DNA of 64,000 nucleotides from Acanthamoeba sp. SK_2022b (taxonomy: Eukaryota > Discosea > Longamoebia > Acanthamoebidae). This document shows, piece by piece, positions 1 to 6,225 of this stretch. The number at the start of each line of letters is the position of its first letter. Position 1 is the first letter of the stretch. The notes beneath the pieces were generated by a model, which worked only from the letters and a program-made list of their open reading frames with translations, was not told where the DNA came from and made no database searches. Where the stretch lies: contig JANDJZ010000167.1 of NCBI GenBank assembly GCA_027943245.1, positions 26,283-90,282 on the forward strand, read 5' to 3'. The position numbers and the translations under genes are program-made.

Positions 1-53
1 GGTTTCCCTGACTTTTGCTTTGCCTTTAAGTGATAGGCGTAGACGTTTTGCAT
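1..53 (-). CDS. Partial small phage protein (5' end only)
   Basis: Seventeen codons of a leftward gene are visible, beginning MQNVYAYHLKAK, before the window edge. The start at 53 is chosen because an AGGAG Shine-Dalgarno lies at about 63-70, at normal spacing. The frame is also open upstream to an ATG inside the repeated initiation cassette at 113-133, so a longer form is possible. It is probably a member of the leftward early operon. The function is unknown. Confidence 0.45.
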   Translation of the reverse strand, partial: MQNVYAYHLKAKQKSGK

Positions 54-112
54 TGTGCAATTCTCCTGAGTTTTAGGTAGAATGCAGGCCGATCGGTGCT
101 GCATCCTCGATG

Positions 113-133
113 TGGTCATTGGTCATGCCTCGG
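113..133 (-). repeat. Translation-initiation cassette, copy 1
   Basis: Reading leftward this is CCGAGGCATGACCAATGACC followed by A, identical to the copies at 3971 and 5773 on the other strand. The GAGG is spaced correctly for the second ATG. Here the first ATG opens a 17-codon mini-ORF (73-126, minus), and the second is in frame with the partial gene at 1-53. Confidence 0.7.
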
Positions 134-187
134 CTGTTAGGGTTGGTCCCCTGGCAGCCCGTCACCGGGACGTTAAGCCGGTAGACT

Positions 188-212
188 GGCCCGCCTTGTG
201 CGGGCCTTTTTA
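188..212 (+). terminator. Rho-independent terminator, rightward
   Basis: A 7-bp stem GGCCCGC/GCGGGCC with a 5-nt loop is followed by TTTTTAC. It points rightward, yet no rightward gene is seen upstream of it in this window. A second hairpin (GTCCC/GGGAC, about 146-171) precedes it, so it could end a small rightward RNA opposite the leftward leader. Confidence 0.6.
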
Positions 213-215
213 CTT

Positions 216-446
216 TTAATCGCAATAACTCATTCGGCAGTGCGGACAATCAATAATGTGGGTGCTCGCTGCCTTTTCTACGGAGATTCCGGAGACAAAG
301 TCGCCGTATCTATTCTCAACTGGAACATAAACATCTTTGTTGCAACGGTAACAAATCCCGTCAATTGGCGAGAAATTCGGAAGGCGGTTGTCATTGCAAT
401 ATTGGCTTTGGGCCTCAATTGCTAATTCAGTGTTGAAAGTTTGCAT
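216..446 (-). CDS. Small phage protein with two CxxC pairs
   Basis: A 76-residue leftward early protein. Two CxxC pairs (CYRC near residue 32 and CPHC near residue 67) suggest a small zinc-binding fold, separated by about 30 residues with several charged and aromatic positions. It belongs to the leftward early operon. No family was recognised. A regulator or host-takeover protein would fit the location, but that is inference only. Confidence 0.6.
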   Translation of the reverse strand: MQTFNTELAIEAQSQYCNDNRLPNFSPIDGICYRCNKDVYVPVENRYGDFVSGISVEKAASTHIIDCPHCRMSYCD

Positions 447-468
447 TATATAAACCCTCTCTTTGATT

Positions 469-529
469 TATTGAAATGCGCCCTACGAGTTGACGCCCCG
501 GGAGGGAAACGCATGACGCATTTCAATAT
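469..529. repeat. 12-bp inverted repeat
   Basis: TATTGAAATGCG (469-480) and its exact reverse complement CGCATTTCAATA (518-529) flank a 37-bp centre containing GTTGAC and a GC-rich stretch. It lies between two leftward genes just after a terminator. It could fold in RNA or be a protein-binding or recombination site; no assignment is made. Confidence 0.5.
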
Positions 530-531
530 TC

Positions 532-560
532 GAAAAAGCCCCGCCATCGCTGGCGGGGAA
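532..560 (-). terminator. Rho-independent terminator after the 576-884 gene
   Basis: Read leftward, an 8-bp stem CCCCGCCA/TGGCGGGG with a 4-nt loop is followed by CTTTTTCG. It would end transcripts of the leftward gene at 576-884. Confidence 0.75.
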
Positions 561-575
561 GACTACACACAGCAA

Positions 576-884
576 TTAGTGGGTTGTGCGTTCTGCTGAG
601 CCGCCAAGCATTGCCATCATGAAGGCCAAAAGCATTTCTTTCTTTTCGTCGCTGGTAATTAAATGACCGTCAGTAATATTGTTTGCTTTGCGGTAAATTT
701 CTTTTACTGCGCAGTCAGGACAATCAAATTCACCGAGATCGGTTCCGTCTGCTAAAACTGCACCAACAGGTAATTCATCGTTTTTGGTCTTGGCGATATA
801 TCCAATGACATTATCGTTTTCAGATACGGAATGAATACCTGGGTGAATTTTTTCACAAACTAAAGTTGCGCTGGTTACTTTCAT
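576..884 (-). CDS. Conserved-looking phage protein, unknown function
   Basis: 102 residues from the preferred start MKVTSATLVC. An upstream overlapping ATG at 890 sits only one base after GAGG, whereas the ATG at 884 has 7-nt spacing, so the second is chosen. The protein has a central DCPDC motif (a possible metal-binding or redox pair) and a methionine-rich C-terminal helix. It shares the GAGGCATGACC initiation cassette with other early genes of this phage. The function is not recognised. Confidence 0.6.
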   Translation of the reverse strand: MKVTSATLVCEKIHPGIHSVSENDNVIGYIAKTKNDELPVGAVLADGTDLGEFDCPDCAVKEIYRKANNITDGHLITSDEKKEMLLAFMMAMLGGSAERTTH

Positions 885-967
885 GGTCATGCCTCATTCG
901 ATTAAAGTGTGTGTTTGGTTCTACCCATTAATTCGGGCATTTTTTTACTGCTGTTTCAGGTGGTGCT

Positions 968-1162
968 TTAGTGCGTGCCGGCTGGCTCGAATTCCGGCGG
1001 GATCCGCAGGGATTCAAAAGGGCGCTTGATGGCCCGTAGATTGCCGACCGGTTCGAACCGGTAGCGGCCGCGGATGTAATCGAACGATGCTACCCACGGC
1101 GCGCCGGTGCGCGAGTTGCGGAGGCTGACGGCCTTACCGCTGTTTGGGACGATCTTGCTCAT
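968..1162 (-). CDS. Small phage protein, unknown function
   Basis: 64 residues, starting MSKIVPNSGKAV, basic in the middle (RGRYRFEPV). The start codon overlaps the stop of the upstream 34-residue membrane protein (ATGA), which suggests translational coupling. GGGG at 1168-1172 acts as ribosome-binding site. A start six bases earlier (1168) is possible but poorly spaced. It is part of the leftward operon; the function is unknown. Confidence 0.55.
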   Translation of the reverse strand: MSKIVPNSGKAVSLRNSRTGAPWVASFDYIRGRYRFEPVGNLRAIKRPFESLRIPPEFEPAGTH

Positions 1163-1263
1163 TGCCATGCCCCTTTAAAAATCAGTGCAGCTACGATGAC
1201 TCCCGTCCAGAACAGGCCGCAGGCGCCGACGACAATTACAATCCAGAAACCTCTGTCGCTCAT
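1159..1263 (-). CDS. 34-residue single-pass membrane protein
   Basis: A tiny protein, MSDRGFWIVIVVGACGLFWT onward, almost entirely one transmembrane helix (residues 6-30) with a short charged N-terminus. ACCGAGGCAATC-ATG gives a good ribosome-binding site, so the true start is 1263 and not an in-frame start 200 bp upstream. It is coupled to the next gene by an ATGA overlap. Lambdoid leftward operons often carry small membrane or division-inhibiting proteins at this position, but no specific match is claimed. Confidence 0.5.
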   Translation of the reverse strand: MSDRGFWIVIVVGACGLFWTGVIVAALIFKGAWQ

Positions 1264-1300
1264 GATTGCCTCGGTGGCGCCCCGTAGGGCGCGGTGAGTG

Positions 1301-1390
1301 TTACTGGAGAGCTGCGTTAAATTCTGCTTCTGACATGGCCTCTTCGCCTTCCGCCAGACTGTCGAAATACTCTTCGTATGATGTGAACAT
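1301..1390 (-). CDS. 29-residue acidic protein, first gene of leftward operon
   Basis: A small ORF starting MFTSYEEYFDSLAEGEEAMS and ending in AALQ, with nine acidic residues and no basic ones. AGAGGG lies at good spacing before the ATG. A variant of the initiation cassette (AAGGCATGACCAA, 1417-1431) lies just upstream, starting a second ORF in another frame. It is the first gene after the leftward promoter, where lambda places N; it shows no arginine-rich N-like motif. The function is unknown. Confidence 0.45.
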   Translation of the reverse strand: MFTSYEEYFDSLAEGEEAMSEAEFNAALQ

Positions 1391-1554
1391 CGTGTTGCCC
1401 TCTGCTGTGTGGTCTGTTGGTCATGCCTTGGTGCTGTCTTTCCAGCTGTCAGAACGTTTTTCACCTGCTGCGTTAGCGAATCATCCCGGTCTTCGTGCGC
1501 CCCGGGCGGCTACTTCGTGGGCTTCCTGCCTGTTCGCTGCTGCTTGATGTAATT

Positions 1555-1584
1555 TATTAAGCCAAAGACTTAGAATTATGTCAA
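1555..1584 (-). promoter_or_regulatory. Leftward early promoter (PL-like)
   Basis: Read leftward: TTGACA (1584-1579), 18-bp spacer, TTAATA (1560-1555). Two of the left operators overlap the -35 and the spacer/-10. The same layout (TTGACT, 18 bp, TTAATC) occurs at the right promoter, which supports both. Confidence 0.7.
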
Positions 1585-1620
1585 GCCTATGGCTTAATAA
1601 ATATTTAAGCCATAGGCTTA
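1558..1620. promoter_or_regulatory. Left operator cluster, three repressor sites
   Basis: Three 15-bp dyads: TAAGCCAAAGACTTA (1558-1572), CAAGCCTATGGCTTA (1582-1596) and the perfect TAAGCCATAGGCTTA (1606-1620). The centres are exactly 24 bp apart. The same dyad occurs three times between the repressor and cro genes, so these are the probable binding sites for CI and Cro/YdaS. Confidence 0.82.
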
Positions 1621-1657
1621 TGGTGACCAGTTAAGTAGTGGGGTTGGTGAAAGGCGC

Positions 1658-1682
1658 AAAAAAACCGGCTCGCGGCCGGTTT
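1658..1682 (-). terminator. Rho-independent terminator of the repressor-bstA transcript
   Basis: Read leftward, AAACCGGC/GCCGGTTT with a 5-nt loop runs into a seven-T tract. It separates the bstA-like gene from the left operator cluster, so the lysogenic transcript ends before the leftward promoter. Confidence 0.85.
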
Positions 1683-1718
1683 GGTAGGCGTATAACGCCT
1701 TTGCACGGTCAGTCAGAA

Positions 1719-2645
1719 TTACTTTTTAGGCAACTCTGGTCTCTTGACCTGACTTAATAACTTAGCAACATCAACCTGCGGGATCTCACCCGCCTTGGCT
1801 TTAGACGTTATGTAGGCAGGAAACTTTGTTGGGAGGTAAGATTGCTGCATCCATCTTCTGAACTCACCCAGTGCATCATCAGGGTAGACCCATGCGTCTA
1901 TGGCACCTGCTCTGCTCTGGGGAAACCACTCGGGATAGACATGGGGATGCTTTGTTCTTTGGCCAAAACGAGCATCAAGGTTAGAACCGGTCCAATGCTT
2001 GCCCCAGGTAATACCAACGCTGATATCCGGCACGGAAGCTGGACCAAAATTGAAACCGCCGTTGATCATTTTTAGTGTAATATCAGCCATTTCACTGAAT
2101 ACTGAAAAATAGCCAAATGGAATTTGAGAGTTTAGCTGTAGGCGCTCATGGAAGCATTGCCAAGCTCCACGCTGCGGGTTTTCAGGATCAATCCCTACAC
2201 TTAAGAAAATGAATCTTCTTAAGGTATTTTCCGCGAGAGCTCTAAAATTCTTTAATGCAATGCTGCTGTCAAACTGACCGCCCGCGGCGGCATCGAAGGC
2301 ATAGTATTCAAGGATAGCCATGCAAACATTGTCGGGATATGCATGTGTTTCCGTACCTTGATTAGTAATCGTGGTGTAGAGCTTGGTTAATCGGAGGCCC
2401 TTAGACTGGAGAATCGCATCAATCTTTTTACCACGTGGTTTTGTGCGTTCTTCAAGCCAATTTGTAGTAAGGCGAACCATTGTACCGGAATCAACGCCAC
2501 AAAGCCGAGAAAGGCCGCGCATCGTAAGATACGGGGTTCCATCGTTCAGAACGCCCATCTGAATTCCGTCAACTTCGATCTCCCTAACCGGGAAAAGATC
2601 TAGGTTTTGCTGCTGTCCAGAAGAAGGTAAATTAGGTGTATCCAT
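1719..2645 (-). CDS. bstA: BstA-like abortive-infection (phage defence) protein
   Basis: 308 residues, close to the size of BstA from Salmonella prophage BTP1. It is placed as in known bstA prophages: directly downstream of and co-oriented with the repressor, followed by a terminator. The N-terminal part (about residues 25-125) looks like the KilA-N/antirepressor-type DNA-binding region (MRGLSRLCGVDSGTMVRL; ITNQGTETHAYPDNVCMAI). The C-terminal part carries conserved-looking aromatic motifs (FSVFSEMADITLKMINGGF, SVGITWGKHW, YPEWFPQS). BstA proteins kill or arrest the infected cell when other phages replicate, and a cognate aba DNA element protects the home phage. Family assignment is from remembered motif pattern and synteny; an antirepressor-like protein is the alternative. 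AAGGA precedes the ATG. Confidence 0.75.
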   Translation of the reverse strand: MDTPNLPSSGQQQNLDLFPVREIEVDGIQMGVLNDGTPYLTMRGLSRLCGVDSGTMVRLTTNWLEERTKPRGKKIDAILQSKGLRLTKLYTTITNQGTETHAYPDNVCMAILEYYAFDAAAGGQFDSSIALKNFRALAENTLRRFIFLSVGIDPENPQRGAWQCFHERLQLNSQIPFGYFSVFSEMADITLKMINGGFNFGPASVPDISVGITWGKHWTGSNLDARFGQRTKHPHVYPEWFPQSRAGAIDAWVYPDDALGEFRRWMQQSYLPTKFPAYITSKAKAGEIPQVDVAKLLSQVKRPELPKK

Positions 2646-2764
2646 TTGATATTCCTTGCTTTATAGGTGCTGCCCTAAAGGTTTCAGCTTTTCCCTGCAA
2701 AGGTTTTGCTCACCAATCTATGCTGGCTTCAGGCTGTGTGATTGTTTGGCAAATGCCATAAATT

Positions 2765-3148
2765 TTATTCTGTCGGTTTATACCGACCGCGGAGGTACTT
2801 CTCAACGTAATCATCGATCTCTTTTAGTCGAGCACTGAATACAGCCATCATATTTTTTTGTTCTACTTCAGGTAACTGCCTGTATAGCTTCAGCAACTCC
2901 ATTTCATCTTGGTTCAGTCCGCTGCTTTCTTCGACATTATCACCAAGTAACCATGCGACTGATACGCCAGTAGCTTCTGCAATTGCTATGGCAGATTTCT
3001 TGCTGATAACCCCTTTTTTAAACCAACCATTAACTGACTGAGGAGTGACGTCAGCTATCCTGGCCATCTCTGACTTAGAGAAGCCCCGTTTGGTGAGTTC
3101 TGTAAGGCGCTCAAACAAGGTTGAGTCAGCGAAATTTTTTTCTTTCAT
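2765..3148 (-). CDS. Short CI-like repressor without peptidase domain
   Basis: 127 residues from the start at 3148 (MKEKNFADST). A longer in-frame start at 3232 would read through all three right operators and is rejected. A helix-turn-helix domain covers about residues 10-70 (SKSEMARIADVTPQSVNGWF as recognition unit; GVSVAWLLGD). It is followed by a short helical tail. There is no S24/LexA-type Ser-Lys protease domain, so RecA-stimulated self-cleavage is not expected. It probably represses the left and right promoters through the six TAAGCC-N3-GGCTTA sites. It is co-oriented with and just upstream of the bstA-like gene. Confidence 0.85.
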   Translation of the reverse strand: MKEKNFADSTLFERLTELTKRGFSKSEMARIADVTPQSVNGWFKKGVISKKSAIAIAEATGVSVAWLLGDNVEESSGLNQDEMELLKLYRQLPEVEQKNMMAVFSARLKEIDDYVEKYLRGRYKPTE

Positions 3149-3158
3149 TGCAGCATGA

Positions 3159-3222
3159 TAAGCCTTTTGCTTAAACAATTGAATCAGCCAAAGGCTTGAC
3201 TTGTTATTAAGTCTTTGGCTTA
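3159..3222. promoter_or_regulatory. Right operator cluster, three repressor sites
   Basis: Dyads TAAGCCTTTTGCTTA (3159-3173), TCAGCCAAAGGCTTG (3184-3198) and TAAGTCTTTGGCTTA (3208-3222), with centres 25 and 24 bp apart, lie in the intergenic region between the repressor and cro genes. They match the left cluster in sequence and spacing. The site nearest the repressor start would serve its own promoter control. Confidence 0.82.
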
Positions 3223-3225
3223 ATC
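3196..3225 (+). promoter_or_regulatory. Rightward early promoter (PR-like)
   Basis: TTGACT (3196-3201), 18-bp spacer, TTAATC (3220-3225). The -35 overlaps the middle operator and the -10 overlaps the end of the third. It drives the cro/ydaS-ydaT-replication operon. Confidence 0.7.
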
Positions 3226-3251
3226 TTCTCACTTCTAGACCGGAGAAAATT

Positions 3252-3497
3252 ATGAGTGGTTTAACTAAAGCAATTCAGATAGCGGGAACAGCATCCAACC
3301 TGGCTGCTCTATTAGGCATTAAGCCTATGTCAGTTAGCCGTTGGAAAACTCGTTACAAAGGGGCAGTACCTGCTGATCGTGTACTGCAAATTTATAACGT
3401 AACAGGTGTCACCCCCCACGAGTTAAGGCCCGACCTTTACCCCAACCCAACGGACGGTTTACCGCCAGAACAGCAGGATACCAAGCCTGCAGCCTAA
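3252..3497 (+). CDS. YdaS/Cro-like transcriptional regulator
   Basis: 81 residues from the ATG at 3252, which has GGAG at good spacing. An earlier in-frame start at 3201 would overlap the operators. A YdaS-type helix-turn-helix is evident (LAALLGIKPMSVSRWKTRYK, then VPADRVLQIYNVTGVTPHEL), followed by a proline-rich tail. YdaS proteins act as Cro in Rac-type prophages. Divergent from the CI-like gene with shared operators and followed by ydaT, it fits the Cro role, lowering repressor synthesis and early transcription. Confidence 0.85.
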   Translation: MSGLTKAIQIAGTASNLAALLGIKPMSVSRWKTRYKGAVPADRVLQIYNVTGVTPHELRPDLYPNPTDGLPPEQQDTKPAA

Positions 3498-3508
3498 GGA
3501 CATGATTT

Positions 3509-3970
3509 ATGGAAATCAAACACGAGCAGATCCGCGACGCGCTGCGTGGATGGGCCACGGAGGCCACTCAGCGCACGGTCGCGGCAGAAATTACCCGCGC
3601 TTACTTCAAGTTGGAGATGCAGGCGCCGCAACTGGCGCAGATCGAACGCACCGACGGCAGCGTTGATGATGCTGCATGGCACAACAACAAGCAGCAGATC
3701 TTTCGCTGGCTCGACAGCGATAGTGCTGGCGCCCGCCAGAAAATTCAGGAACTGCAGCCGGCAATCCTTGCTGCGCTGCCGGCGGTGCTACGCGCCCGGT
3801 TGGTGGCGGGGAACAGCATCGAATACCTGGCAATCCGCGCGCTGAAGGAACACCAGGAGGCGATCGCCGCCGCGCTGCTGCACGCATCACCGGCGGATTT
3901 TGAAAGAGAGTGCGACGAGGCAGAGCGCAGCTTCTACGAGCTGCGGCGAGCTTACAGCGCACTGCATTAA
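3509..3970 (+). CDS. YdaT family protein (CII-like regulator)
   Basis: 153 residues, helical, beginning MEIKHEQIRDALRGWATEAT. This resembles the YdaT family encoded beside YdaS in Rac-like prophages. The family was first described as a toxin; later work places it as a CII-like DNA-binding regulator of the lysis-lysogeny decision. It lies 11 bp after ydaS and is transcribed from the right promoter. Its stop is followed directly by the initiation cassette of the next gene. Confidence 0.72.
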   Translation: MEIKHEQIRDALRGWATEATQRTVAAEITRAYFKLEMQAPQLAQIERTDGSVDDAAWHNNKQQIFRWLDSDSAGARQKIQELQPAILAALPAVLRARLVAGNSIEYLAIRALKEHQEAIAAALLHASPADFERECDEAERSFYELRRAYSALH

Positions 3971-3991
3971 CCGAGGCATGACCAATGACCA
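3968..3991 (+). repeat. Translation-initiation cassette, copy 2
   Basis: The stop TAA of ydaT is followed by CCGAGGCATGACCAATGACC and A. The stretch from TAA to the final A (24 bp) is identical at 5770-5793. The first ATG gives a five-codon peptide; the second starts the gene at 3985. Confidence 0.8.
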
Positions 3992-4221
3992 TTAATCACG
4001 ACGATTTCCTGCAGAAGCAGATTACCGCGCAGCTGCGTGAGGCACGGTTCGACGAGGCGGTTGCCACGACGTCGGCGGCGGCTGCCGTACAGCACCAGCG
4101 CCACAATCCGAACATGAAACTGCCCGACCTGTTGGTCTGGGCGCGAAGTTTTGCAAAGCACTGCCAGCGTTTGAAAGGGAAGCCAGCGCCGCAGGGAACA
4201 CGCGCGACGGCGCGAAACTGA
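3985..4221 (+). CDS. Small early phage protein, unknown function
   Basis: 78 residues, MTINHDDFLQKQITAQLREA, with an alanine-rich centre and a basic C-terminal tail. Its start is the second ATG of the repeated cassette. It sits between ydaT and the replication genes. No family was recognised. Confidence 0.6.
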   Translation: MTINHDDFLQKQITAQLREARFDEAVATTSAAAAVQHQRHNPNMKLPDLLVWARSFAKHCQRLKGKPAPQGTRATARN

Positions 4222-4283
4222 CCTTTTAGAAACGCAAACCGTAACGCTGTCGGCGTTAAAGATTACAGAAAGTTGAGGCACAT

Positions 4284-5285
4284 ATGGCGGCAAGTTGGAT
4301 CAAGGTTGAAGTGATAACCCCGGATAAACCGGAGGTGTTCCAGCTGTCGGAAATCCTGAATCTGGACCCGGACGCCGTGTTAGGCAAGTTGGTCAGATTA
4401 TGGGCGTGGGCCGATCAACAGACCATTGACGGTAACGCAAAGTGTAACGCTGCGAGCGTTACAAAAAATGCAGTTGATCGGATCACTTTCGTTTCCGGTT
4501 TTGCAGATGCGCTGATCAGCGTTGGCTGGCTGGCGCTCGATGGGGAGACGTTGGTTTTTCCGAACTTTGAAAGGCATAACGGGAATTCATCGAAAAAACG
4601 AGCACTTACGAATAATCGCGTTGCAAATTCCAGGAAAGTGAAACGCGGGAGTAACGCAAAAGGTAACGCAATTAGTAACGCTGCGAGCGTTACAGATGCG
4701 TATCAAAAAGCGTTACCAGAAGTAGAGGAAGAAGAAGATCTAAAAGATAAACCCCTCTCTCTATCGGGAGCGGGCGAAATTTCACCAGATGGACAAGGAA
4801 CAGGGCCGACACCCTGGGAAGACCAAGACGACGAGAACCCATGCGGAAAATTTCCTATGAGCGCCAACTGGGCGCCGACGGTTGATTTCCAGCGATTGGC
4901 GGCTTTGTGGGGCCGAATTATCGACGGCCCGGCGCCGGGATATACCCCGCAGGAGCTGGCGAGCTTCCAGGCGTACTGGAAAGCCGAGGGCAGGGTATTT
5001 AACCAGACGCAGTGGGAGCAGAAATTCGCCGACAGCGTGCTCTACGAGCGCCAGGCGGCGGCCAAACGAAAGCAGCATGCAGGAGGTTCAAATGCGACCA
5101 GATACACCGCAGCAGCCGCTACCGCTCAGCAGCAGGTCAGGGCCGCACGAAACGCAGAACGGGAGCGACAGGGCTTGGCTCCTCTGGGAGACGATGGCGG
5201 GGATCTACGCCAACCGCTGGGTGACAAAAAACGGGGTGGCACCATCCACGATCTGGGGCCAGACGATTTCGAAATTCTCCGATGA
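4284..5285 (+). CDS. Replication initiator, O-like with DnaT-like domain
   Basis: 333 residues. The N-terminal part (about 1-110) resembles the winged-helix start of phage O-type initiators (MAASWIKVEVITPDKPEVFQ; LGKLVRLWAWAD). A low-complexity acidic linker (VEEEEDLKD) follows. A DnaT-like single-strand-binding domain covers about residues 193-260 (FPMSANWAPTVDFQRLAALW; FQAYWKAEGRVFNQTQWEQK). It probably binds the repeats inside its own gene and recruits the P-like loader. The 3' end overlaps the P-like gene by 194 bp in another frame. Confidence 0.78.
   Translation: MAASWIKVEVITPDKPEVFQLSEILNLDPDAVLGKLVRLWAWADQQTIDGNAKCNAASVTKNAVDRITFVSGFADALISVGWLALDGETLVFPNFERHNGNSSKKRALTNNRVANSRKVKRGSNAKGNAISNAASVTDAYQKALPEVEEEEDLKDKPLSLSGAGEISPDGQGTGPTPWEDQDDENPCGKFPMSANWAPTVDFQRLAALWGRIIDGPAPGYTPQELASFQAYWKAEGRVFNQTQWEQKFADSVLYERQAAAKRKQHAGGSNATRYTAAAATAQQQVRAARNAERERQGLAPLGDDGGDLRQPLGDKKRGGTIHDLGPDDFEILR
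4432..4716. repeat. GTAACGC iterons inside the O-like gene: probable phage origin
   Basis: GTAACGC occurs at 4432, 4444, 4651, 4663 and 4675, and its complement GCGTTAC at 4456, 4687 and 4710; one further GTAACGC lies upstream at 4239. Two copies of the perfect palindrome GTAACGCTGCGAGCGTTAC lie at 4444-4462 and 4675-4693. Lambdoid origins are likewise iteron clusters inside the O gene. The repeats are translated as NAASVT-type peptides in a linker, so they are free of structural constraint. Confidence 0.72.
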
Positions 5286-5772
5286 CCAACTGGCCTACGC
5301 CGCGCGCCGGTGCATGGAGCGCTGCAGTGCCGGTAACCACTGGCCGCCTGACCTTGCGGAATTTACTGCGATCGTCGGCGAGTGCACGGCTAACCCGTTC
5401 GGCTTGTCGGCGGACGACGTCATGACCGAATACCGCCGCTGGCGCAACGAATCTTGGCGTTTCGACGGCGCAGATAGTTTCGACTGGCGCCACCCGGTGC
5501 TGTTCCAGATTTGCCCGGAGCTCCGTCGCGCCGGCGTAGAGCGCAAGCTGGGACACAACGAACTCGCCGCACTGGCCGGCCGGCTGCTGGCGAAGTGGGC
5601 AAAGCAGGTGGAAATGGGATTCTCCATCCCGCCAGTGCGAAAAACGAAAGCGCTGGAGAACAGGCCGCTGGGCGACGCACAAGTCGCTGACACGGACGGC
5701 CGCTATCAGCGAAAGGGCATGGAAATGCTGGCACGGATCCGCGCCAGTATGGGTAACAACAACGTGAAATAA
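5092..5772 (+). CDS. P-like replication protein (helicase loader)
   Basis: 226 residues from the ATG at 5092, which follows AGGAGG at good spacing. The pattern resembles phage replication protein P: a WLLWETMAGIYANRW helix, a TIWGQTISKFSDDQLAYAAR helix, then the GNHWPPDLAEFTAI motif (compare PFLPSPGQFVAWC in lambda P), and a basic C-terminal tail. P proteins load the host DnaB helicase at the O-bound origin. It overlaps the O-like gene by 194 bp, which is unusually long. Confidence 0.75.
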   Translation: MRPDTPQQPLPLSSRSGPHETQNGSDRAWLLWETMAGIYANRWVTKNGVAPSTIWGQTISKFSDDQLAYAARRCMERCSAGNHWPPDLAEFTAIVGECTANPFGLSADDVMTEYRRWRNESWRFDGADSFDWRHPVLFQICPELRRAGVERKLGHNELAALAGRLLAKWAKQVEMGFSIPPVRKTKALENRPLGDAQVADTDGRYQRKGMEMLARIRASMGNNNVK

Positions 5773-5793
5773 CCGAGGCATGACCAATGACCA
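5770..5793 (+). repeat. Translation-initiation cassette, copy 3
   Basis: Identical over 24 bp to 3968-3991, again starting at the stop codon of the upstream gene (here P-like). The second ATG starts the gene at 5787. Confidence 0.8.
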
Positions 5794-6170
5794 GAATCAC
5801 AACACGGCAGTTTGTCGAACTTATCCAGGGAAAAAATCTCTCCACTGCGGAGATCAGCGCCCTAACGCATGAAAAACACCCAGGGAACAGCATGACACGA
5901 TCGCAGATCTGCATTCGGTTGAAATCGATGCTCCGGTCGCCGAACGTGAACATGATTCGGACCGGGCAGGGGAACATGGCACGCTATCACCTGATAGGCG
6001 TGAATGAGCGTTTCTACGAGCTGGGGGAAGTTAATTTCCGGCCAGCCGGGCAGAAAACCAGGCCGGACAAAACGCTGTGGCACTTCAACCCAATAGAGCT
6101 ACGGTTTTGCTACATGCACAAGATGTTTGATCAGGCACTGGCGGACGTACGCAATAAAAGGATAGTGTAA
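5787..6170 (+). CDS. Early phage protein, unknown (winged-helix-like)
   Basis: 127 residues, MTRITTRQFVELIQGKNLST. The first 70 residues look like a small winged helix (AEISALTHEK, SQICIRLKSMLRSPNVNMIR, GNMARYHLIG). The C-terminal part contains LWHFNPIELRFCYMHKMFDQ. It is translated from the repeated cassette, next to the P-like gene. A DNA-binding or primosome role would fit, but no family was recognised. Confidence 0.6.
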   Translation: MTRITTRQFVELIQGKNLSTAEISALTHEKHPGNSMTRSQICIRLKSMLRSPNVNMIRTGQGNMARYHLIGVNERFYELGEVNFRPAGQKTRPDKTLWHFNPIELRFCYMHKMFDQALADVRNKRIV

Positions 6171-6225
6171 ATGTGTAGTCAAGCGATAAAATCACGTGGA
6201 TTAATGGGTTATCTAATATTTTGTG

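Noticed and set aside
1159..1464. A 101-residue version of the small membrane protein
   Set aside because: The first two thirds have no protein-like pattern and overlap the 29-residue ORF; GAGGC precedes the internal ATG at 1263.
2765..3232. The 155-residue long form of the repressor
   Set aside because: The extra 28 residues would be encoded by all three right operators and the right promoter.
3606..3992. A 128-codon minus-strand frame opposite ydaT
   Set aside because: Arginine/cysteine-rich shadow composition; the plus strand has the YdaT-like protein and the promoter context.
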